The translations under genes were made by a program, and so were the position numbers. A DNA stretch of 5,350 nucleotides from Euryarchaeota archaeon UBA596 (GTDB lineage: Archaea; Thermoplasmatota; Poseidoniia; Poseidoniales; Poseidoniaceae). Under the pieces are notes generated by a model. That model searched no databases and was not told the origin of the DNA. It saw only the letters and a list, made by a program, of their open reading frames with translations. The DNA lies in the NCBI GenBank assembly GCA_002498205.1, contig DAGQ01000079.1, forward strand, positions 1 to 5,350. Reading direction: 5' to 3'. This document shows, piece by piece, positions 1-5,350 of the stretch. The stretch's first letter is position 1, and each line of letters opens with the position of its first letter.

Positions 1-1419
1 GAAGAATTAAGATTATTACTAAAACAAAAATTACCAATTGTTGCTAATGTTTGTTTGGTTCTTTTCATAGGTGGTTTTGTACTTCAATCATTGGCACCAG
101 TATTACAACCATTTGCAATGGCAGTCTTAGTTTATCTAATCTTAAGGCCTGGTGCATTATACTTAATGAAAGAATTTAAAATGCGAGAAGGTTGGTCATA
201 TTTCTTTGTACTATTAATGTTCATAAATATATTAGTAGGGGTATTTATCGCAATTGCATATAATGTTCAAGTATATATGGAAAATGGAGGTATTGAGACT
301 CTTGAAGAAAATTACTCTGAACTTTATATCTCTCTAAATAATACAGGACTCAATGTTAGTGGTCTTGAAGACCCATTTAATTCCATTGGAGCAGAACAAG
401 GAGCTGGATTCATTGGCACTCTCAGTGGTTACGCATTTAGTTCAATTACAATGATTCTATTCTTAGTGTTTATAATTTATGAAATGCCATATTTAGAAGG
501 TAGAATTGCTAGAGCATTCCCAGGAGATAAAGCAAAAGGAATTTCAAAAGTTACTAGAAAAATTGAAGCGAGTGTTAATGCTTACTTGGTTACAAAAACA
601 AATGTGAGTTTAGGAACAGGAATTTGTACAAGCCTAATCTGTTTGTTATTGGGAGTTCCTCTTTGGTTTGTATGGGGAATCTTAGCATTTTTATTCAATT
701 ATATTCCATATATCGGTTCAATTATTGCATCAATGCCTGCCATTGTTTTAGGTTATCTTGCAATTCAAGATCCACTATTTGGTTTGCTTGCATGGGAGGA
801 TTTAGGAGGACAATGGGTAGCTGGAACAGTAGTATTAGTTGTAATCATTTTTAATCAACAACTTTGGGGTGCTGTAATTGAAACAAAATGGACTGGTAAT
901 CAGTTAGATGTAAGTCCTGTATTATTATTACTAACATTTGCATATGGAGGTTTTGTTTGGGGCCCTATCGGAATGATACTGTCTGCTCCAATCACAGTAA
1001 TTGCGAAAATTATTCTTGAGAATATTGAACCGACTAGGCCAATCGCAATTTTAATGCAAGAAAAAGTTCGTAGTTTAAGAGAATTATATGAGGATGCATA
1101 CAATGACGGGAAAATGGATAAAGCAGAAACAGGAACTATTGCTCTAATGTGCTCAGATTTAGGAATAAATGAAAATGAGGCGATATTAGTTGCTGCAAGA
1201 GCGGCATTTGACAGTGCTGCAAAAAACAACAGAGTTTATCCAAACGATGTAGAAATGAAAATGATTGCAAAAGCTTGTAAAATATTAAAACTAACTAAGA
1301 AAGAACAAGAAGAAGTGTTGGCTGTATTAGATGATGGAATAATTACAGAGACAGAATCTGAGATGTTAGATGAGATATTCTCAGGTAAAATCGAGGACTT
1401 CATTGTAGAAGAAGAGTGA
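1..1419 (+). CDS. AI-2E/PerM-family transporter with C-terminal TerB-like repeat extension (5' partial)
   Basis: This is an integral membrane protein of the AI-2E transporter family (PF01594; PerM/TqsA/YdiK-like). Family members are proposed exporters or antiporters of small molecules or ions, and the substrate here cannot be read from sequence. The frame is open from base 1 (EELRLLLKQKLPIVANVC...) with no stop, so the true start lies outside the window. The TTG at 55 falls inside the first membrane segment and is not credible as the start. Counting residues from base 1, hydrophobic segments lie near 19-50, 66-88, 146-162, 202-256, 272-293 and 301-336. A soluble loop lies between the second and third of these. 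Family hallmarks are YLVTKT (195-200), FNYIPYIGS (232-240), GNQLDVSPVLLLL (299-311) and GPIGMILSAPI (321-331). The family normally ends soon after the last membrane segment, but here about 115 acidic, helical residues follow (358-472). They contain repeated DG-x(2-4)-E motifs resembling TerB. The gene converges on the next gene with zero spacing. Family assignment is firm; the TerB likeness is an inference. Confidence 0.9.
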   Translation, partial: EELRLLLKQKLPIVANVCLVLFIGGFVLQSLAPVLQPFAMAVLVYLILRPGALYLMKEFKMREGWSYFFVLLMFINILVGVFIAIAYNVQVYMENGGIETLEENYSELYISLNNTGLNVSGLEDPFNSIGAEQGAGFIGTLSGYAFSSITMILFLVFIIYEMPYLEGRIARAFPGDKAKGISKVTRKIEASVNAYLVTKTNVSLGTGICTSLICLLLGVPLWFVWGILAFLFNYIPYIGSIIASMPAIVLGYLAIQDPLFGLLAWEDLGGQWVAGTVVLVVIIFNQQLWGAVIETKWTGNQLDVSPVLLLLTFAYGGFVWGPIGMILSAPITVIAKIILENIEPTRPIAILMQEKVRSLRELYEDAYNDGKMDKAETGTIALMCSDLGINENEAILVAARAAFDSAAKNNRVYPNDVEMKMIAKACKILKLTKKEQEEVLAVLDDGIITETESEMLDEIFSGKIEDFIVEEE

Positions 1420-4400
1420 TTAATAAAATATAGAATCATTATCGCCAATATGTGATTTCTTTTTGAATCCAGGTGGTGCTGTTCTTTTTCTTTGACCTCT
1501 AGATGAGGGTCTTCTAGGACCGCCAACTATTCTATCATCATGTTCACTTGATTCAAAAGCCATTCCTTCATCTCTTGCTTGAATTACACTTGAAGACATT
1601 TTCTTTATACCATCATATTTTTGTCTTTTCTGAATTTTATTTTTATTAATCATAGAGAGTACAGCAGACTTAGATACTTGCCCCCTACCTTCAATTCCTT
1701 TTGATTCTCCACCTAAGCGCTCTTCAAGTTTTTTCTTTCTTTTTTTATCTGAACCTCTTCCTAAGTTTAATCCTGGCAACCATTTATCACGTTTACCAAC
1801 CAGAGGGTCTACCCATAAAGGATAGCCTAAATCTATTGGGATTTCACCAATAGGGACTATTATCCCACTTAACATTAAATGCGTACCTACAGGTAAATCA
1901 TTATACTTAACCATCGCTCTTTTGGTTCTTAATCGTGATGAATAATCCCTACATAAGGGCATATCCCTATGCCTTACAACTTGACGTTTATTTCCTGCTC
2001 TTGCCCATAAACCAATTGCTCCAATAACCAAAGGTATTCCTAATGCACCTTCCATGTAAATTACTAAAGAACCTGCTAAAACCATACAAATAAATAAAGC
2101 ATTTGATACTGCAAACGCACCTCTAACAACCGGCCACATATTCTTCTTTAATGCAGGGCCCATTGTAACCCAAGCATTTGATGCCAATGCTTCATCTTCA
2201 CCTTTACGTCCTAATTTTAAAGCCGCTACAGCATTTGTAGGCATATTATTCACAATTCTAGACCATTCTAATCTACTCATTTTCTTCGAATCAGTTGCCA
2301 CAGTAACTTCAATCAAACCATCCATTCTTCGATCTACCAAGTGTGGTGCATCTTGACCTAAAGTTCTCAAAACCTCGCAAAGACCTGCGACATAAGGATC
2401 TTCAGACTCTGATTTACTTAATTCATGATGAATTCTCATCGCTTCATTTATTTTTCCTAAATCAATTAAACATAATGCCTCAGCAACAAACCATCTGGCT
2501 CCCAACATATCAGGCATCATCGTTTGTACCTCTCTAATTTTAGCCAAAGCATCTTCACTTCTACCACTTAAACGTAACCTTGCCACATCACCAAGCAGCC
2601 CTCTTCTATCAACAACATTATCGATTCTTGGTTTTTTAGAAGGCCAAGCCATCAACATTGGAAATCTTGAAACTAAATCTTCCAATCTACGGCCACCAGG
2701 GGTTAATTGTAACATTTCATCAACCTCAAATTTTCTTAATTTCCCTTTCATTGCAAATAATGATGCCACCCACCTTAATTGGTCAGATTCAGCGTCATCA
2801 ACAGGAAGATCATCTAATCTTATTCTTGCCTCCAATAAATCCCTATTGGCAAGTGCTGCTGCTGCCAATAATTTACGACACATTAAATCATCACCTTCTT
2901 TCTGGGCTAGAAGGTTAACTGCATAATCCTCGGCTCTTTGCCAATCACCACGACTAGCTGCAAAAAGCATCTCAGTTCTGGCATGTAATTCTCTATCTCT
3001 TGAAGCATTACTACGATCTAATCTCTTCAAAACAGTTACTAAATCACTTAATCTATCTGATTTCAGCAATGATAATGCATCATCTCCAGGTTTAGTTCTA
3101 GAAAGTAATTTCGCCATTTCTTTTTTATCTTCAATAATTATTGGTCCGCCTCTATCTTCAATTGCTGATAAATCAAAAATTGCTCTTTTCATCTTAAACC
3201 ATTTTGGCAATGATATCAACCAAAATGGTATGAAAAGCGCCTGCCCCGCAGCATTTATTGCAAAAGTCAATTGTTCAACAACAAGAGGATCTAAAACACC
3301 ACATGCTTCTGCATGAAGAGACGTACCCCGATACTCTGGGGAAAAACCTCCCACAATCGATCCTAAGTTTGTTGTGCACATTTCTGCATTAGGCAATACA
3401 TCTGGAAATCTTCCAAAAATTGCCATTACTAGCATTAAAACAGTATATCCAGTAAATGCAGAAAAACAAAATGAAACTAATAATCCTCTATGGGATGATT
3501 CGGCTCTTAAAGATCTACCATCCGCAATTACAACACCACCAATACCTCCAATTGTTCCAAGGCCAATAAATTGCATTCTAACCATTTCATAAACGAAAGC
3601 CAAACCAATTAATGTAACATTTAAGATTAAGAAAAGTACTGTTAATTGTGATAAAAATTTTGCAACAAATACATCAGGAACTTGTGAAAATAACTCTATA
3701 GAAAGATAACCTATTACCCCTCCCTTCTGAGATAAACTCATTGTTTGAATTTCAGGATATACAAATAATGCTTGTTGGGAGTGAGTAAACAAATCATCAG
3801 GTGTAAATTGATACAAAAACCAGTCATATAGATAAGACGAAAAACCATTTAATGCCGTAATTGGCATCAAAATAATATTTACTAAAATAAATAATGCCAA
3901 TAATCTTGCAAAGAATCTTGGAGGATGTGGATTTAAAGCAGAAGCTTGACCTTTCGCTCTTTTCCACTTCTGTTGTACTAAACCATTCCAAGAAGAACCC
4001 ATCACCCTTCCATAAACTAAAACTGAAGGGAATAAAAATAGAACCAATGTCCAAGCTCTACTTTCTTCGGGAGACAACCCTAATGTTCGGGTTAAATATA
4101 CCCAAAAACCTAAAGAAAGTGCGATCATCATTACAGTAACAACAATAATCAAAACTCTTCTATTCTTCTTATAATCTATTAAATCGGCCTTTCTTGAGGA
4201 TAATGTTCTTGTAAATTGCCCTATTAGAGAAGATACAGGTGAAATTAACACAGGAATTGCAAGTAAAAGCATTATTAATACCAACACATACAAGGAATAT
4301 TCTTCTGGCTGGTAAGCAATTTCTCCTGCTAAAATCATTAAACCTGTAACCGCCATTCGATAAAGAGTAACTCCGAAAATAGCACCATCTTCCCCGAGTA

Positions 4401-4602
4401 ACTTTCTTGATTGTTTGAACGTATCAGTAATCCTGTGTACTTCATAAATACCATCATCAGTATAAAATGCAATTTGTACCCTTCTTAATGCGAATGGAAC
4501 CCAGAATCTGAAAATAATAAATGATAAGACAATTCCAAATAACACAGGTATTAAATCGGTAATAATGAATTCAGAACGGATATCTGCTACTGCCATCACC
4601 AT
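1420..4602 (-). CDS. large polytopic membrane protein with cytoplasmic TPR-like domain and basic tail, unknown function
   Basis: A complete 1060-residue protein that I do not recognise as any named family. Hydrophobic segments lie near residues 12-34, 76-96, 103-122, 149-170, 183-201, 231-252, 316-340, 372-396 and 441-465. Positively charged loops alternate in the way expected for an outside N-terminus and an inside segment after TM9. The loop 397-440 would be external and holds Cys409 and Cys434, a possible disulfide. A glycine-rich cytoplasmic loop (347-362) precedes TM8. Residues about 490-800 form an alpha-helical region with TPR-like units, for example around GDWQRAEDYA (552-561) and residues 675-750. 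A second hydrophobic hairpin follows (826-849, 851-868). From about 936 the tail is rich in K, R, G and S and probably disordered. The start is ATG at 4602, with AGAGGT 8 bases upstream; an in-frame ATG two codons later is an alternative. The protein could be a membrane scaffold or a transporter-like assembly factor, but no catalytic motif is visible. Confidence 0.9.
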   Translation of the reverse strand: MVMAVADIRSEFIITDLIPVLFGIVLSFIIFRFWVPFALRRVQIAFYTDDGIYEVHRITDTFKQSRKLLGEDGAIFGVTLYRMAVTGLMILAGEIAYQPEEYSLYVLVLIMLLLAIPVLISPVSSLIGQFTRTLSSRKADLIDYKKNRRVLIIVVTVMMIALSLGFWVYLTRTLGLSPEESRAWTLVLFLFPSVLVYGRVMGSSWNGLVQQKWKRAKGQASALNPHPPRFFARLLALFILVNIILMPITALNGFSSYLYDWFLYQFTPDDLFTHSQQALFVYPEIQTMSLSQKGGVIGYLSIELFSQVPDVFVAKFLSQLTVLFLILNVTLIGLAFVYEMVRMQFIGLGTIGGIGGVVIADGRSLRAESSHRGLLVSFCFSAFTGYTVLMLVMAIFGRFPDVLPNAEMCTTNLGSIVGGFSPEYRGTSLHAEACGVLDPLVVEQLTFAINAAGQALFIPFWLISLPKWFKMKRAIFDLSAIEDRGGPIIIEDKKEMAKLLSRTKPGDDALSLLKSDRLSDLVTVLKRLDRSNASRDRELHARTEMLFAASRGDWQRAEDYAVNLLAQKEGDDLMCRKLLAAAALANRDLLEARIRLDDLPVDDAESDQLRWVASLFAMKGKLRKFEVDEMLQLTPGGRRLEDLVSRFPMLMAWPSKKPRIDNVVDRRGLLGDVARLRLSGRSEDALAKIREVQTMMPDMLGARWFVAEALCLIDLGKINEAMRIHHELSKSESEDPYVAGLCEVLRTLGQDAPHLVDRRMDGLIEVTVATDSKKMSRLEWSRIVNNMPTNAVAALKLGRKGEDEALASNAWVTMGPALKKNMWPVVRGAFAVSNALFICMVLAGSLVIYMEGALGIPLVIGAIGLWARAGNKRQVVRHRDMPLCRDYSSRLRTKRAMVKYNDLPVGTHLMLSGIIVPIGEIPIDLGYPLWVDPLVGKRDKWLPGLNLGRGSDKKRKKKLEERLGGESKGIEGRGQVSKSAVLSMINKNKIQKRQKYDGIKKMSSSVIQARDEGMAFESSEHDDRIVGGPRRPSSRGQRKRTAPPGFKKKSHIGDNDSIFY
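1456..1493 (+). terminator. possible oligo-T terminator for the transporter gene, inside the convergent gene
   Basis: Two pyrimidine runs (TTTCTTTTT at 1456-1464 and TTCTTTTTCTTT at 1482-1493) start 37 bases past the transporter stop. Archaeal RNA polymerase can terminate at oligo-T tracts without a hairpin, and no other intergenic space exists for a terminator. The same bases encode lysine-rich residues on the minus strand, so the runs may only reflect AAA/AAG lysine codons. I see no strong hairpin. Confidence 0.3.
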
Positions 4603-4610
4603 ACCCGAAA

Positions 4611-4616
4611 ACCTCT
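4611..4616 (-). promoter_or_regulatory. Shine-Dalgarno sequence of the 1060-residue gene
   Basis: AGAGGT on the minus strand sits 8 bases before the ATG at 4602 and 14 bases before the in-frame ATG at 4596. The spacing favours the first ATG as the start. The complementarity is to the anti-SD core CCUCC, with one deviation from GGAGGT. Confidence 0.6.
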
Positions 4617-4658
4617 AAGCACTACAATCCTTCTATCGATTTTTTAAGAAAAATATTC

Positions 4659-4667
4659 AAAATATAT
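4659..4667 (-). promoter_or_regulatory. candidate archaeal TATA box, possibly shared by both directions
   Basis: On the minus strand the patch reads ATATATTTT. About 25 bases downstream would place transcription start near 4636, giving a leader of roughly 33 nt that contains the SD. The core is nearly self-complementary, so read on the plus strand (AAAATATAT) it could also drive the C/D box sRNA, with a start near 4690. A weaker TATA-like stretch, TACTAAAA (4673-4680), is another candidate for the sRNA. No clear BRE is visible, and AT-rich DNA yields such matches by chance. Confidence 0.35.
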
Positions 4668-4703
4668 CGGTCATACTAAAACTTAGTTCTTCTTGGTTGA
4701 CAT

Positions 4704-4768
4704 GCTACTGTGATGAACGCTTAATCCGACTGCTGTTTTAATGACGACTGATGGGCGAACTGAGTAGC
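4704..4768 (+). ncRNA. archaeal C/D box sRNA, 2'-O-methylation guide
   Basis: All elements of an archaeal dual-guide C/D sRNA occur in order. A terminal stem GCTAC (4704-4708) pairs with GTAGC (4764-4768). Box C is GTGATGA (4710-4716), an exact RUGAUGA. Next comes a 13-nt guide (4717-4729), then a degenerate box D' CTGC (4730-4733). A 7-nt spacer leads to box C' ATGACGA (4741-4747, one mismatch). A 12-nt guide (4748-4759) ends at an exact box D, CTGA (4760-4763). The C-to-D length of 54 nt and the guide lengths fit archaeal sRNAs that assemble with L7Ae, Nop5 and fibrillarin. The D guide complements 5'-TTCGCCCATCAG, which matches the 23S A-loop region except for a tolerated G-U pair and the last base. 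An alternative D' is CCGA at 4726-4729, leaving a 9-nt guide. The sRNA lies between divergent genes, so it may have its own promoter or be processed from the leader of the downstream gene. Confidence 0.82.
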
Positions 4769-4770
4769 CA

Positions 4771-4780
4771 ATTTTTAAGA
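4771..4780 (+). promoter_or_regulatory. oligo-T/TATA-like element between the sRNA and the downstream gene
   Basis: ATTTTTAAGA begins 2 bases after the sRNA terminal stem. The five Ts could end the sRNA transcript. TTTTTAAG also resembles an archaeal TATA box. Its centre would place transcription start near 4802, about 10 bases before the ATG at 4812, giving a nearly leaderless mRNA. That would explain why no good SD precedes that ATG. The sequence cannot separate the two roles. Confidence 0.35.
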
Positions 4781-4811
4781 ATCCTTACTAATAATAAGTT
4801 TATCAGAGTTT

Positions 4812-5350
4812 ATGCTCCCGAGCCAAGAAGGTATTCGAACCCTGGCTAGTGGAACCAATCAAAATGTAACAAATAATTTGTTTAGAGAAAAAATGACTCA
4901 CCCCCGAAATGAATTAGTTTTATCTCAAATGAGTAAACCTTGGACGATAATAAAAAGAATTGTAGGTTTAGTAATTGTTACATATTTATTGTCCAATTCA
5001 ATTCTAATGGTTTTTTTTGGAATGTATTTAGGAGATCTTGACGGGTTTTTGTTATCATTTATTGGATTGTTTTGTTCATTGCCACTATTATTCGTATTTT
5101 TTTGGATCAGAAGACCACGACTGATCCATATTCAATTGGCCATACCTAATGATAAAGGGAAAAAAACTCATATTTTACAGAATAATGAAACACTCGTAAC
5201 TCCAATTCCAACCCTTTTTTCTCATCATCTCGTAAAGGATTCTGGTCTGTTAGATTTACCTCCATCGAAAAATCTTTGGCTGATTTTCTTTTCAGTCTTA
5301 ACCCTTTCAATATTAATTTTTATAGCATTACTAAATAAACCATCAGATTT
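4812..5350 (+). CDS. membrane protein of unknown function (3' partial)
   Basis: An open frame of 179 codons plus 2 bases runs from ATG 4812 off the right edge; the nearest in-frame stop upstream is TAA at 4776-4778. I do not recognise the product. It starts with about 45 mostly polar residues (MLPSQEGIRTLASG...). Hydrophobic segments follow near residues 50-73 and 79-98. A soluble stretch of about 55 residues begins with RRPRLIHIQLAIPNDKGKK (100-118), and a third hydrophobic segment lies near 155-174. The basic RRPR after the second segment and KR before the first place the N-terminus and the soluble stretch in the cytoplasm. The start is uncertain. ATG 4812 has no clear SD but fits a near-leaderless mRNA. 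ATG 4893 (codon 28) has AGAG a few bases upstream, and ATG 4929 (codon 40) is also possible. The gene is divergent from the 1060-residue gene and follows the sRNA by 43 bases. Codon use looks like its neighbours, which supports real coding. Confidence 0.75.
   Translation, partial: MLPSQEGIRTLASGTNQNVTNNLFREKMTHPRNELVLSQMSKPWTIIKRIVGLVIVTYLLSNSILMVFFGMYLGDLDGFLLSFIGLFCSLPLLFVFFWIRRPRLIHIQLAIPNDKGKKTHILQNNETLVTPIPTLFSHHLVKDSGLLDLPPSKNLWLIFFSVLTLSILIFIALLNKPSD

Noticed and set aside
55..57. TTG as the start codon of the transporter gene
   Set aside because: The frame is open to base 1, the TTG lies within the first hydrophobic segment, and no ribosome binding site precedes it. The gene is cut by the window edge.
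900..1526. Two open frames on the minus strand opposite the transporter gene
   Set aside because: They are antisense shadows of a well-supported transporter gene, with low-complexity products and no ribosome binding sites.
1725..1750. Pyrimidine-rich tract with long T runs on the plus strand
   Set aside because: It encodes the lysine/arginine cluster of the basic tail (KKRKKK) and lies 300 bases past the transporter stop, so coding composition explains it better than a terminator.
2343..4139. Several plus-strand and alternative-frame open frames inside the 1060-residue gene
   Set aside because: They overlap a long intact gene with consistent topology, have no ribosome binding sites, and yield implausible compositions.
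4689..4830. Inverted repeat CTTCTTGG (4689-4696) / CCAAGAAG (4823-4830) bracketing the sRNA
   Set aside because: Eight bases with a loop of over 120 nt are not rare at this scale, and the right arm lies in the likely coding start of the next gene. It could be a processing stem, but there is no bulge-helix-bulge or other support.
4821..4856. tRNA-like T-arm: GGTATTCGAACCC on the plus strand, or GGGTTCGAATACC on the minus strand
   Set aside because: The T-stem has mismatches on both strands, no matching acceptor, D or anticodon arm is found around it, and the bases fit an open coding frame. TTCGAA is a short palindrome and matches by chance.

Overview
The window is AT-rich and gene-dense, and most likely comes from an archaeon. 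The strongest evidence is a near-canonical archaeal C/D box guide RNA at 4704-4768. One of its guides matches the conserved A-loop of 23S rRNA as I remember it. An archaeal-style TATA-like patch and a short Shine-Dalgarno sequence before the long minus-strand gene fit this. The low GC, compact layout and membrane-protein content would suit a planktonic euryarchaeote such as the Poseidoniia (marine group II/III), but that placement is a guess.

Layout, left to right. (1) 1-1419, plus strand: the body of an AI-2E/PerM-family membrane transporter whose start lies left of the window. It carries an unusual acidic C-terminal extension of about 115 residues built from TerB-like helical repeats. (2) 1420-4602, minus strand: a complete 1060-residue protein that I cannot assign to a family. 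It has about nine N-terminal membrane segments, a cytoplasmic TPR-like helical region, a second membrane hairpin and a very basic tail. Genes 1 and 2 converge and their stop codons abut with no base between them. (3) 4603-4811: a 209-base divergent intergenic region holding a TATA-like patch, the C/D box sRNA and an oligo-T/TATA-like element. (4) 4812 to the right edge, plus strand: the start of a third membrane-protein gene, open to the last base of the window, which I also do not recognise.

The three proteins are all integral membrane proteins, but nothing in the sequence ties them to one pathway. The sRNA is a separate function, rRNA 2'-O-methylation guidance, placed between divergent promoters. 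The most interesting items are the sRNA with its predicted A-loop target, the orphan second guide, the transporter fused to TerB-like repeats, and the unknown polytopic/TPR protein.
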